A stretch of DNA of 64,000 nucleotides from the NCBI GenBank assembly GCA_009599575.1, contig VWND01000064.1, positions 992,001 through 1,056,000 of the forward strand. Direction: 5' to 3'. This document shows, in pieces, positions 1-12,900 of the stretch. Under the pieces are notes generated by a model. The model ran no database searches. It worked only from the letters and a program-made list of their open reading frames with translations, and was not told the DNA's origin. The stretch is from Blumeriella jaapii. Lineage: Eukaryota > Ascomycota > Leotiomycetes > Helotiales > Drepanopezizaceae. Within the stretch, counting starts at the first letter, position 1, and each line of letters starts with the position of its first letter. The position numbers and the translations under genes are program-made.

Positions 1-2165
1 GGCCTGACGGACGCAATTAACTTTCAGGATCCTCGGAATTCTTATGCTGGTTGTTTTAAAGAGGGTCGATGTTTTGACTAGAGCTACAGTTTGTTTTACT
101 TTCCTCTCAATCTCAATGCCCTAGAAATAGTTTGGAAACATCCTTCTTACGGACTCCGGCTATATTGAAATACAGTCATTGAATTTTCAATCAATAGGAA
201 TAGAAAGTCTTGATACGTAATATATATATGTGTTTTTAATAATCCAAGGTAGTCCTAACAAAAAAAATATCAAAAAAGCCCAGTAAAGATGCTGCTCTAT
301 TGCAAACCCCTTTGTCCTAAAGTTCTTTTGCCAGAATCAGATCAAGTTCATATATCAAGCCACAAATTAAAAGAGTTCTAGCATCAGTTTGATATCATAC
401 TACCTACTTATTAAAAAAATAGCGGTATTTTGAAGTCGATTTATTTGAATCTAAAGGCGATATCAGCGATCTCATTAGTATAATTTCCACAAGCTACCGG
501 ATAAAATCCACCTTAATAGCAAGTATTCAGCTTTTTCATCTCATAGACCCCGAACAATCCCTTATTTTACGAATTTTTCTGACAGCCGGCCCTCGATCCT
601 CGGTTCTCGAGACCAAAATTCTCGTGCCTATATATTGCTCTCTTCATTTAAAAGAATTGGGAACCGCAAGCCATAATACAGGACTTGGAGGCGCTTTCGA
701 CGGTTAAGCCACAGGCTTTAACCTACTCCGAGTTGAGCTCTTAAGTGGTAAGCGGATGGCTTCTCCGGCCTTTGCGATCAGGAACAGGTGAAGTTCTTGA
801 ACCTAGCTTCTGGAATAGTGCGGATACGTAAATTTTGTAGGATTCGTTTTGAGGTAGATAAGATCTGATTTTGGGGTTGATGCGTTGCTGCTGCTGTTGA
901 CAATAGAAATGCTGGCACCATTGGTTAGTGGTAGCTTCGGATGTTTAAAGGAGCATTTTTGCAGTCGGTGTGCGAATCAGTTATTCTTGGATAACGAAAA
1001 AATGCTTTGATGTTACAGATTACTTCGATATTTACACTTTGGTGGAAGTGTCGTACAACATTTAGCACGTGATTTATCATATGATGCTTTTTATATCTTA
1101 TACAACATGATTCAGAGCTATCAAATTGATTATGCAATTGCAATGCAATTAAATTATAATTATCTGAGAGTTAATAACACGCTTATCTTAGTTCAATTAT
1201 AATAAATCACTACAGATTTCAGTCTAAAATCTTAAAATAATCTGCACGATATTTTTAAATCAACTGTTTAGTATGCGCTCACTGCTTTTATTATATTTAT
1301 AAATTGCTCGTTGCTTTTGCAAATATAAACAGACTTCAACTGATTCTTTTATATTAACATATTGTTTCATTTCAATACTTTGATCGTGATCTCTTTTCCA
1401 TAGACACAAGCTTTTATCTATTCCGTACCTCAGAAAGAAAATGTGTTTCTACGATATCTGCTACTTCTGCCACTTTTGCTAAGATTCTTCGATGGCCGAT
1501 TGCGCTCTCAAGTCTCTCCGTTTCGCAAGGCAACGCGTTACCGCAAGTCATGTAATTGAGTGTCCCATCATTTTGTTGTATTTCATTCCAGTTCACGAGC
1601 AAGCTCCATCAGTACGCGAAGCTAGCCCCGTCCCATCTGTTTCCATGAGGGATTTCCTTTTTCTCTTTTTCAGTTCGTATTCCTGTTCCAATTGTGTTTC
1701 GGTCTGTGGTCGTGTTTCCGACTGTGCTTTTGTAGATGCTGTAGGTACCTAGTCTGAATGTTGCTTGCCGTCCGCCTGCTTTCCACTCAGAACCCAAACG
1801 CAACCCCCCATACCAAAGCAAGAGAGAGAACAATGCCCAACCACTTCCCCTTTCAACTAACTATTAGAAGCTGAGGGGATGAGTTGAGCGTTCCCCGGCT
1901 TTTCCACCGTGCCATGCCGCCTCTCGTGCTCTTTTTCCATATCCCCCAACGCAACGGCATTCCACGACTGCTCTACTCGAATCCTCAACTCGCTTGCTCA
2001 CAGGCCACATCAACACATAACCAGGTGCAGGCGCCTAACAATGCCTCGCCACCAGGACCACCTTATCCCCATCCCTACAGTTCTCTCCTCCCTCGCCTCT
2101 CTTTCCGCTCCAAACTCTTCCCCCTCTCCCCCCCTCTCCTCCCCATCCCCCTCGCGCCTTGATTG
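1..2165. other. AT-rich gene-free spacer
   Basis: No convincing gene. Roughly the first 1,400 bases are strongly AT-rich with many stops in all frames and no codon structure, which fits old repeat DNA subjected to C-to-T decay. From about 1,400 onward composition becomes normal. Pyrimidine-rich runs build up at 2060-2160, just past the 3' end of the minus-strand hydrolase, and may belong to its 3' flank. No transposase or reverse transcriptase motif is visible. Confidence 0.6.
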
Positions 2166-3460
2166 CTATCCTCCCTCCACATACCGCGCCACCCACGCCA
2201 CAGCCGGCGCGAGGTACGCGCGGTGGATCAGCCCGTCGACGGGCGCCATCGAGTCAAAGGCGTGCTTGACGCCCGGCACGAGCACCTGGGCAGAGGGCAC
2301 GCGCTGCGCGGTCAGCGCGACGTGCAGGGCGGCGGAATGGCTCGTGTCGAAGACGTCGTCGGCGGAGCCGACGAGTTGGTAGACGGGGGGGTAGGCGATG
2401 TGGCGGGTGAGGTGTAGGGGGCCTGGTGGGAGTGAGTGAGGACTTCGGCTGGTAGATAAACGGAGGATACGAAGACCGACAACGCGAAGAGAAGAGAAGC
2501 ATCTCACGTACTGATCGCGTCGATTTCTTCCTTGCTCGCGGACCCCCTCTCCGGCAAGCGCAGCGTGCCGTCGGCGCTCTTCACCAGGCCGCGGACCAGG
2601 AACTCGGCGACGATGCCCCGGTGGAAGAGGTTGATGGCCATGATGCCGCGCGGGCGGAGGTAGTCGTTCGGGCCCGTGGGGATCGCGATCTCGGTCGGCG
2701 GCTCGTCGTAGTGCGTGCCGGCGGCGAGCACGTCGGGCGTGCACGCGAGGCTGCTCAACTTCAGGTTGGAGAAGCGCTGCAGGTAAGGGAGGTTGTGCAT
2801 GTCGGTTGGTCCGTACATGGAGAGGATGGCGCTGGGCTTGACGGTCCAGAGTTTCGGCTAAGGGGGGATGCTCAGCATGGCCTCTTTCTCGCCTTTGTTT
2901 ACTTTCCCGCTTGCCGAACCGAAGATGGAATGGACGGATGAGAATGTGAAGAAAAAACAGAGACCAACCGTCAGCAGCGCCAGATGCGCGCCCGCCGAAC
3001 ATCCCACCACCACAATCATGTCTTCGTCAACCTCAACTCGGTATGCCCTCGTCTCAGCCGCCAACCGGCCGCCTCTCAGCCATCCCTCGACATCCCGGAC
3101 GTCGGCCAACTGGCCCTCCAAGCTCGTCTCGGGCCGCAGCCGGTAGTCCATGGCGGCAATGACAAAGCCCTTCTCGAGAAACTCGACGAACAGCGGCCGT
3201 GAGTAGTCGGACTTGTTGGCGCCGATCCAGCCGCCGCCGTGGATGAACAGCATGATTGGGTGACGCCGCGGACGCGGCTCCGGTTCCTGTTCCTGTTCCT
3301 GCGACCGTCGCACATCGTGCTGATGATGCTGGTAGCCGTCCTTGTTCGCGGGCGGGAAGTAGAGGTCGATCGGGATGCAGGTCTTGCCGACGACTTTGTA
3401 GATGCACGTCTGGGAGATGGGGAGCGGAGGTGGCCGGGTCTCGGCTTTGGTGATGGCCAT
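2166..3460 (-). CDS. alpha/beta-hydrolase fold esterase/lipase
   Basis: Predicted 364-residue hydrolase in three exons: 3460-2969, 2857-2512 and 2422-2166. Both introns have fungal donors (GTTGGT, GTACGT) and keep the frame. Seen: the oxyanion motif HGGGW at residues 74-78, a nucleophile elbow GCSAG with Ser155, an acidic GSADD segment and VKHAF near the C-terminus that supply Asp and His of a classical triad. This is the layout of the alpha/beta-hydrolase-3 (hormone-sensitive-lipase-like) group, which cleaves carboxyl esters; the substrate cannot be told. Start chosen at ATG 3460. An in-frame ATG 69 bases upstream would add a hydrophobic N-terminus (LRFFLLVFW) that could act as a signal or anchor, so location is open. 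No neighbouring gene suggests a pathway. Confidence 0.88.
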
Positions 3461-6400
3461 TGTTGATTCGCTTGTTATATACGACCAGAAGACAAGGAGG
3501 AAGAAACGCAAGCCAGCCAGGCAGGACACAATGAGTCCCGATTTTCAAGACGAGGGCAAGATAGTCCCAGATAGCTCGAGAGAGAACGAGGGAGGGCGAA
3601 GCAATGCAGCGAGACAGGACGACATATGAGAGCAGCTGGAAAACCATCCAACAATAAATAAGCAACCAACAAGCACACGGCATGGCCTCGGTCTTGAAGG
3701 ACAAGATGGGCGGTCACGGAAGTTCGCGCCTTAGTGAGTCTAAGGGGTAGGGGTTTCAGACGCATCGATTCGATCCGCGGTGGTGGCTGGCTTCCTTGCC
3801 TCACTTCGGGAGGCCGCTGGCGGGGAATTACATACATGGCGGAAGGGAAGATCAGTCAGATCAGTCAGATCAGTCAGATCGGTCAGATCAGTCAGATCAG
3901 GGCTTGGAATAGAAGCAAGCGGGGCATTCTGGAAAATGATAGAAAAGGGGCCGGGGGATCACGGTGTGACGATGCACGGGGAGAGAGTTGACGATACAAA
4001 ACGGGGGAGAGCCGCGTTGGCATGGGGGGGAGGGTGGGTGATACGGGTTCTTGCAGCGGGTAGGTGGAAAGTAAAGTGGGATGAATGGAAGAGTGGATGG
4101 AGAATGAATGATTGCTTCTCATGACGATGTGAGGTGAGGTGGTGTGAATGAGATGGGATGTGTGAGACGAAACGGCACACATGAGATGGGATGGGACAGG
4201 ACAAAAGGAGAGGAGATCAGGTGAGATCAGAGGAGAAAAAATAGATGAAATGAGTCGATGGATATATGATCCGATCGGTTGAAAAGAAATGAACTGAAAT
4301 GAGGGAAATGGAACGAAGTGAAATCAGATGAGATCCTGTACCATGAAACCAAACCAAACGAATCCAATAGCAGTGTACTAAACCACCCACCGTCGTTGGA
4401 GAAAGACTGGCAAACAACCGAGCGGTGTAGCCATCGACCTATGTCTGTACAGTACAGTACATAAAGTACAATACATATGTACTGACTGTACTGTATGTAT
4501 ATGTGTATGTACATACTCTATACACTAGACTTATCAGCCTAGGGCCCTCTGGTCGACTGTACGGCTCAACCGGCCTTCCCGCGGCCGGATGATCAGGCCG
4601 ACATGACAGGCTCGATCCAAGTTGGTCATTGGTTCCCGAAAACTTTACATCAATTCGATTCGCGGTCGAGCGTCCCCGTTGTCTATTAGGTTTGAATCTG
4701 TCTTGGGCAAAGTAATGGTAGGTACCTAGGTAGCCGGCGTGGGGGGGGGAGAGTGGGTCGGCGGCTATTGTTGTTGTTTTGGTTGTTGTTGTTTTCATTG
4801 GCGAGACGACAACGTTACTTTGTTTGCTACTGAAACCTTACCTACAGCATTGTACTGTACCAACGCGAATTTTAAACCCCGAGCCGATGCACGATGTATA
4901 TCGATCTCGTGTAACGGTGTGAGAGATCAATCTCAGGGTCCATCTGGTTTCAATGTCGGTATACGATGTATGTCTCTCCTGCCGGGACTGTACAGCATAT
5001 TGCATACCTATGTACCTAACAGTATCTATCAGCGACTTACATGCCTAAATTAAAGCCCCGGTAAGGTCGATCCAACTTCAGTACCCGGTTCTCGGTTCTG
5101 TTCTCGGGCTTCCAGCGAGCCAGCCTGCCTTCTTGCAAGGCCGTACTGTAAGATCTTGAGCAAACAAAAGAGGAAAATGGCACTTCTCTACTAGGGCCAA
5201 GCAGCATCCTCACTCACATGGTGAAACCTGCCACCTCATGGTCTCTCGGGCCTTCGGAGATGATTACTCTTTCTTGTCGCTTTGTTTACCTCACCTGCAG
5301 CTCGAGATTGGAATCCACATACGCCTGCCCTGCCTACGCTCGAGGAGGTGGACGGCATGAATATTAAGTCCTCCTTGCCTTATTTCTTCCCTGCATAGCT
5401 ACAGTAGCTACTGTAGAATCGAGTGTCCCGCGGAGATGAAAAGGCAAAAAAAGACATAAGCTAAAAGATTCGAAACTGGTCCTCGTACGATAATTCAAGG
5501 ATGCAGCGTACCTACCTACCTACTACCTACATACTGTACAATACAGTACCTGCCGGCACGCACCCGTGTCTCATATCAGTCAAAAATTACACTTGCCCTT
5601 CCCATTTCCCCCGGGCTCCCTGCAGGATCTCCTTTCTTAGTGGCCTGACTGATGGATCTCGAAATGCGAAGAGCAAGATCGGTCTGGCTGCGTAGCCCGA
5701 CAGATCGGTACCTTTATGGTATGATCCGTCGACATCAGAGACATGCTAGCTTCCGGACGGGCAGCGAGCCGGATAGCGTAGATGGGAAATAGGTCGGCAT
5801 TTGTCCAACTCATGGTACAGTACAGTAACTGAAGGGAGTTTAATGTACAGTAGCTACTGTACGTGCCGATTGTAAATAAGTTGATATCCACTTGCAATAC
5901 TCACGTCTTGATACAAGCTGCTGGATAATCACTAGCTTATGCTCTGCACTTTCCAGCTCAGCTCCCTATCGCACGTACGGTACGAAAGTAAGAACAACGA
6001 TTTCTTCTTCTATGCGCCATCGTCAGTTCGGGCGTCATGATAAAGCCAGCAGCTTTATTTTCCCAATTCCGTACAACTGTTAAAACCAATACTCCTAATT
6101 CCGACCGATGTCAAGTCCCGCCGCTTTCGTAACTCAACGCAACCCTCTCATTTTGCTGGCTACTTCATTAGCCACGCTTTCATCTTTCGGTTACCATTCT
6201 TAGATTCCCAATTGCCTCGGCTAAAACAGTATGAAGATATATATGTGTAAAAATATACATATACATGTAAATAACTACAAAAATATTCTAACAGACTAAG
6301 TCCAATCCGCGATCCCAATCCGGCCTCCCCCCTTCCAGCAGGTAGCCACGCCACAGAAGAAGGCGCACGACACATGAGGATCCGGTTCTCGTCTCTCCTG

Positions 6401-8816
6401 CCTGCCTGTAGTAAGCTCCCCCGGATCCCAAGATCAACTCCGGATCCGGATCAGATTCCTCCAAAAACTCGACCAAAACCCGACCAAGACCGAAAACAAG
6501 TAAGGGCGAGGTATAGCACACTAGACTACATTGGAATGGATTAGATCAAATGAGTAGGTGTTGACCGGACGTTGTTGTTCTGTTCCAGTGATGAGGATCA
6601 AACACGGGCAGGAGAACGTGAGCGAAACAATGATCAAAAGATAATGGGATTCCGGGAATGGGAATGGGCATTTCCTCGTGCGGGTAGCGGACGTGCGGTG
6701 AAGCTGTAGATGCCGGACCTGACCTTGTTTAAACTTGCATCAAGCAGTGTGGTACTGTAAGAGATGTAAGGTTGTCTTTTGATGCTGCTTACTGTGCTGT
6801 ACTTATACATTCAAAACTTAGCTCGCCCAAGCCACGAATCTGATAATTTGGTTTTCGTATGTGAACATACATATTGATATCATAGCAATGGTACTGTAGA
6901 ATACCTCATCCAACCTGAGTAGTACATCCAAATCCATAATCACCCCCCCCCCTCCCTAATTCCGCGATTACTAAACTCGAAAACGAGTGAGTGCTGAAGT
7001 AATCAGCTAGAATCGCAACCCATTGTCCTCCTCCTTTTCCTTATCATTCAGTACTTGCTTCATTTCTTGGCCGGTGAAGAAACATACTTTTTGAAACATA
7101 TCATACATAACACAACACATCTACAATACTGACTTGCAGAACCATTTCCTAGTCCTTTTATCTACCTATTTACCATACTCCCTCTCACTTTCTACGAGCC
7201 CAAAAACCACCAAATTTCATCCAGAGGCAAGATACCTCTCTATCATTTTTCCTCCTCCTCCCCCTTTTCCATATATTCACCTTTCTTGACACATCTCATT
7301 CCCCCCCACACACCCTCCGCGTATCATACGCTTAGCGCATATGCGCCAACGCAACGTACCTAGCTATCTCTGCATGTCATGTACTGTATTGTATAGATAC
7401 AGCATAGTACATGTTCCATCCCAGGCGAAATCATGAGACCTTGGGGGTCAGAAATAAGGGTTTGGACAAGGAAAATCAGAGTTTCCGAGGGTTCGGGATG
7501 GATTGAATTCGCCTGGGACGAAGTACGGTACATACATACAGTACAGTACATACGAATACGTGTTTCCACACCACATACTGACCGATCTATACTTACAGTA
7601 CATGCAAACTGCGAGGTAGACAAGGCTAAGCTCCCGACCCCCCGCGGCAATAGCGCAGCGCGTAAGTGACTTGTCATTTTTGCATGAAGGGGCCCAGTGA
7701 TTCTACAGTAGGACTGGGCTGGGCCGCTACATCTGGAGCTGGATCTGGAGCTGGGTATGGAATTGGAATTCGGTACTGCATGTACGTTGGTTGACGTCCA
7801 GAGCCAAGTGGAAAACCTAGGAGATCGATCTCTGGTCTCCGGTTTCCGACCCAGGCCAAGGAGAGGAAAGCAAAGCAAAGCAAAGGAAGGGAAAGACGAA
7901 CACAAACAGGTAAACGTGTCTGTCATCACATTACACATCTGATTAAGATGGCTAGCCTAGCACCACCTCGCGGCCACGAGGCTATCCATACAGCACTATG
8001 TACATCCATACAGTACTCGAGTCCACTCCACCAAGCAATTGCAAACTCTGTTCCGTTCATCTCCTGTTGTATGTACTGTACAGCATCTATCAACATTACT
8101 CATCACATCAAGTCGCATCTGCGCCTACTGTACAGTAGGTATGTAACACAGCCCATCCTTCTTCCTTGCACCGGATACACTCGTCCGAGAAGACTTGCAT
8201 CTCGAGACCCACGCTCTACATCTGTTCCCCAAAGTTTTTCTTTTCTTTTTCCCCTCAAGGTACTGTAAGGCAAGGTGTGTACAGATGCATATGCAAGGCA
8301 GGCCGATGGATGTATGTACGGGATTACCGGATGCTGAAACCGGCACGGCACCGGGGCTGGGATTGGGAGCTGTGTAAAGTACTGAACAAGACAGGACAGT
8401 ACTGTACAGAACTGTATCTACTCTGAAAGGGCGAGAGGATGCCGGGGTTGAAATGCAACATCCAGGTTGGTTTCTTAGTGCTTGCTTGCTTGCTTGTTGG
8501 TATTTGCGGCCGGGTCTTGCATTTGGGAAGGGACGGGAAGGGAAGGGAAAAGGTCTGTTGACAAAAAGCCGAGAACCGGGCAATCAAAGAATCGAGTTGA
8601 GTCGTTTCCAGAGAACCATTGGTGTAGAAAGAAGCAGCTCTGTTCTCCCTTGTTGACATCCTGTATGGTGGAGCCAACAAAACGTGTATGTCCTAAACCG
8701 GATACCCATTCCCAAGGAAAATCCCCCGTGCTACGCCCAACTCCGCGCGATGCTGCTCCCATAGGTACCCATAAACGCACCCAAAGCATGACCATTCACC
8801 CTCTCTCCTCACCACA
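3461..8816. other. 5.3-kb gene-free region rich in TACTGTA/TACAGTA
   Basis: No ORF here shows fungal codon structure or a recognisable domain; the longest open frames overlap low-complexity sequence. The stretch holds many copies of the palindromic heptamer TACTGTA/TACAGTA and ACCTACCTA-type motifs. The clearest is a perfect 16-bp palindrome CCTACTGTACAGTAGG at about 8126-8141. C/T-rich sequence at 7140-7310 resembles a fungal core promoter or 5' leader but no coding exon follows it. A non-coding transcript cannot be excluded. Confidence 0.55.
3851..3900. repeat. 9-bp tandem repeat, about 5.5 copies
   Basis: Direct tandem repeat of the unit ATCAGTCAG, five full copies plus ATCAG, with one A-to-G change in the fourth copy. 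It lies about 390 bp upstream of the start of the minus-strand hydrolase, so it is in that gene's distal promoter or simply in spacer. Read directly from sequence. Confidence 0.95.
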
Positions 8817-9554
8817 TCACCGGTATCCCCTCGGTCCACTAGGAAGACCCATCCCCCTCCTCCCAGCTTCCGGACCACCTGGCAGACCCTGACGCCCACC
8901 ACTCCCGTACCCCGCGCCCCCATCATCATACGCGCCACCCGCCCCAGCACTCGACCACGGCGAGTTCGCCGACGCGACCGGCGCGCTCGGATCGTACGAG
9001 TGCGCTCGCTGCGGCTGCGGTGAGCCCCTCAGCCCGCCTCCCAGCAACTTCTGCTTCCTGGCCTCCTCCCGCGAGATCTGCTGGTAGCTGCCCGCGCGCT
9101 GGCTCGGCAAGCCCTGCACGCGCGTCTCCGGCGGCGGCTGCTGCTGCTCGCGCGCGAACGGGCTCCCCCGACTCGCCGCCAGACCGCCCCGTCCCTGCCG
9201 CAGGCTCTGCGGGCCGGTCGGCTGCTGCTGCGCCGGCTGCTTGTCCCAGAGGCTGCCGAAGCCGCTGCTGCTGATGCTGCCCCCGGCTTGGTGCTGGAAG
9301 CCGCCGCCGCCGTAGCGGGAGCCGATCGACTGCGCGTAGACGGGCTGCACGACGGTCGGAGGGGGCGCCTTGGGGTCGGGGGGCAGCCAGGAGGGGAACG
9401 CCCGCCCTTTCTCGGTGTAGTAGGCTCGGAGCACGCGGCAGACGTGCGTATCGTCCTCGGTGTCGCCGTCGTTCTCGGAGGGGAGGAGGTTCTGTCTGAT
9501 GGAGGCGACGCGGGAGGTCGTTGTGGTTAGGAGGCTGGAGAAGTAGGAGGTCAT
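8817..9554 (-). CDS. Mso1-like Sec1-binding exocytosis protein
   Basis: Intronless 245-residue protein. The first 70 residues (YFSSLLTTTTSR, SIRQNLLP, then a conserved HVCRVLRAYYTEKG and PFPSW-like block FPSWLPPDP) resemble the Mso1 Sec1-binding domain of fungi. In yeast Mso1 binds the Sec1/Munc18 protein at exocytic SNAREs, so a role in late secretion at the plasma membrane is inferred. The remaining 170 residues are low-complexity, rich in Gly, Gln, Ser and Pro, as expected for the disordered tail of this family. Start at ATG 9554 is supported because the conserved block begins right after it; the frame is open upstream, but there it encodes a His/Asn repeat from a hexanucleotide microsatellite. 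Confidence 0.8.
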   Translation of the reverse strand: MTSYFSSLLTTTTSRVASIRQNLLPSENDGDTEDDTHVCRVLRAYYTEKGRAFPSWLPPDPKAPPPTVVQPVYAQSIGSRYGGGGFQHQAGGSISSSGFGSLWDKQPAQQQPTGPQSLRQGRGGLAASRGSPFAREQQQPPPETRVQGLPSQRAGSYQQISREEARKQKLLGGGLRGSPQPQRAHSYDPSAPVASANSPWSSAGAGGAYDDGGAGYGSGGRQGLPGGPEAGRRGMGLPSGPRGYR

Positions 9555-9681
9555 GATGGGCGGCTTCTTTTGGCGCTCTGGCCGGTCGACGGTGATACGG
9601 CGATGGAATGGGATCAGATGTGGTGTTCGTGGTATTCTTGTCGAGGGTGTATTGGGATCTCGTACGGTGGATGAGAGAAGT

Positions 9682-9736
9682 TGCGGTAAGTTGTGGTTGT
9701 GGTTGTGGTTGTGGTTGTAGTTGTAGTTGTAGTGTG
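9682..9736. repeat. GGTTGT/AGTTGT hexanucleotide microsatellite
   Basis: Repeated GTTGTG changing to GTTGTA units, about eight copies, in the presumed 5' leader or promoter of the Mso1-like gene. On the minus (gene) strand it reads CACAAC/TACAAC. Read directly. Confidence 0.85.
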
Positions 9737-9959
9737 CGGCGTGGTGTGATGTGGTTCGAAGTTTCAGGGTCGTCGCAGTTTCAACTCTGACCCCGCCACC
9801 AGCTCTGGCCCGGCTGGGGCTTCTACAACTGCCCAAGTTCTCACGACACTTACATTCATCTTCACCTGCAACTTTGGATATTTCTCGTTTCTCAATATTA
9901 AGCAAGCACGGATTCACTCCAATTCCTTCCTCTCATTCTGAGATATCTTATCTTAATGT

Positions 9960-12900
9960 ACACTGTCTGTCCAATTGCCTTCCTGGTCGAGTGCGTTCTG
10001 CTCACAATATTGGAAACTAAACTTCTTTGACTTATTTATATATATCCTGACTTCATGAGCACCTCATAGCCCAATTTGCAGGCGCTTTGCATCTGCCGCA
10101 TCGAAGGCGGCCGTGGCCAGATAAGTGGTCGCCTGGTTGAAGCTCGTTGTTGACTTTCACATGTTCCCAAGCGAGACCGTGGCCTATAGGTGGCGTCAGT
10201 CGTTGCTTCTAACTTGCTACTATACAATCAAAAAGAGCCTGCGCGCTTTGTGTTAATCCAAGAGGGGCACCTTCTCAATACAAAGACGCGGAGCGCTGGC
10301 CTATTCTCTCAGTCTGAGCTCGTCCCTCGCATACGTTCAACCGCACGAACTGCAATCATTACCGCAATTGCACTAATATCACCACAGAACGTGGTATCAT
10401 TTCATGCTTGCTTTGACTGTTGCGTTAAATGCTCGCCATTTACGTCAACGTATCTGTTTTTGAAATGTTCACTATCAATAAGCCTTTTAGTCTCAACTCA
10501 TCAGCACAAAAGCCTAGCTTTGTCACCACATCTTCAACACAGAATCAAAAGAACAAGAGCCATCGAAATGTATCTTACAAGCAAAGAAGGTGTACTGCAG
10601 TCGGCTTCCACCAGTCTGATTCTTGCCTCTATCTTTCCTGTGATTCACACAAGATGAATTCCTCCTACTTGCCTTGGATTTCTCGGGTACTCTACCGAGT
10701 GACGAATGTATCCCGGCCTACGATTCAGCATATCTCGAAAAATCTCTTTTTCAGTTCGTAGCCAAGGAGTCAAGAATGCCACAAGCTATCCTCCTCTTGA
10801 ATCGGGAAGAATTCCAAGCTATCTTACTAGGCGTGGGCTTCGCAGTTTCATCTGATCTTGAAGTAATGAATGGACATACTTTACCAACTTTGAAGCATTT
10901 TCTTCAAGGTGCTATGCGTATGCTTTGAAACATTTGCAACGTCCGAAAGAAACGGAAAAAAAAAGGCTGCTCTTACTGCAAGAACCCTACGCCTCCATCA
11001 AGTCCCTTTGGCTTACCTTCCAAGTCGCTGCTCTCAAAATCGAGAGCCAAAGGTCTACTCTCGAGGGAGCGGGCGCAAGACGAGTGCCGGATTCTTCCAA
11101 TACCCAGTGAGCCAGGAATAATTACACAGTGTTGATGATTTTCCGACGTCTGATACCCATGTCTTTGCAACGTTTAGTGAAACATGGTAGCTCGCTGGGA
11201 TAACAGCTCAACACAGCAAGGCATAGGAGCCTCATCACTTCTCCAACCTGCATCGAGAAGTTTCCTTGCTACACCGGTCCAAATCTTCCGCCTAGAAACA
11301 AGCAGCAAATGCCGCGATGAACCATGACACACCTAGGCACCCAAGCGCCCCGTGACCCAAGGAAACACAGCCTCTCCACCTCTCGCCGTCCTTCTCACAA
11401 GTGTACGTTCCGAAACAAAACTCTCGTCCCACTGTTGCATTGAACCACAAGAAACAGGTTGAGTCCAACACAACGCAATGCTTGGCTCTAGGACGGACAG
11501 CAGCTGAAGCTAAACTTTCGCCTCAGGGGGTAGGAGTCTTGTTAAGCCATGGAGCTACGTCTGCGTGGTGTTGACGTCCCGTTCCAAGGATGAGTCTATA
11601 ATTCCCGCTAGGCGTGAGAATGAATGCGAATTGTGGGATTGCGCGCGGTAACGACTACTAGCTGACAGATAGCCACTTGGAGGCACACAATAAAGTCGTA
11701 GATGATTTTTCCCAAGAGTATTGCAATGCTTCGATGAGCAAACCAGAAGAGAAGAACCGCTCGGCATGAGTGGGATGAAGCCAGAAGATCGAGCTCTGGT
11801 CAGGACGCTTTCATGCCACCATCTAGATGGCAGTACTAGCAGAGCAGTAATAATGCGATAGAGGAGAACACTGTACGGTCCCGTGGATGGAGAATTACCT
11901 GAACAACACACACAGAGAATGTAGCAAGAAAGACAGGATCCCTTGCTCGGCCATTCTCTCCGCCGAGGCGCATACTCGTTCGTGGTTTCCCCGATACGGT
12001 ACGGGTGCCTCCCTTGCGGGTGCTACATACCTACGTACCGTGACGGTAACTCTAACCTCTCGCTTTGAAGCGTACAAGATGTGTGGTGTGAAATATCCGA
12101 AAACATCACAACATCAGAAGCTTGGCGAGGCCCTATCGGGTAGAAGACAAAGAGGAAGCTTCGAGAATGGAAGAATGGTCCTTTTCCATAGTTTGTTTGC
12201 TGGATGGAGGAGCGTGACGCAAGATAGCGATGTGTAGAAGAAGTAGAAGTAGACTTTGGAAAGTTGGAAGGTTTCGTCGACGTTTACGGCATCTCGAATT
12301 TCGTTGTTTAGTTACAGACAGTGGAGGGTACTGGAAAGAGTACTGAAATAGAGCCGTAGGTTCAAGCAAATGCTGCTTTGTATGAAATTGTGGTGATGAT
12401 GAAGACATCAAGGAATGGGAAGAAATTTGAAAAAGAGAAAGTCACCAAAAACACGACAGAGGGTCAGCTTTTCACTATCATAAGTGCAACATACCAAGAA
12501 CCTAGTTTCTGCTGGTGATAGAGATGGAAGGAAACCACTGTTAACAAAGCTGTCGGGCGAGAGGCGTATCCAAATTCTCTACAGGTTAAAAACCTGGTGA
12601 CAACCACAACAACAACAACGAGTATCATTGGGTTCCAAAACAAAACGCCCGCCCCTTTCTCTCACGATCTCAGCCACCTCTTTTCGCCAGCACACCGTAT
12701 GTGATCTGATAAAAGTAGCCAGTGCTGAGCAGAAAGTGCGTCACTTGAGAGCCCAGAACCTTGGAATCCGGGGCTTATGCAGCGGAACAGTCGCACCCAA
12801 TTTCGAAGCCGGCTTCGCATTCTCGCGATTTCAAGCCGAGACGAAAGCAAGACATTCTGGATCCCCTCCTCTTTAGTTTTTCTCAAAGAGCCGTGGCTCG

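Noticed and set aside
3846..3900. CRISPR-like array
   Set aside because: Units are contiguous 9-mers with no spacers; a simple tandem repeat in a eukaryote.
7360..7938. 192-codon minus-strand open frame with an ATG
   Set aside because: Translates through TACAGTA repeats, has no domain, no splice context and irregular composition; another frame on the opposite strand is equally open.
10190..10928. Overlapping plus-strand frames at 10.2-10.9 kb
   Set aside because: No frame has an ATG with good context plus consistent splicing, and no motif is recognisable.
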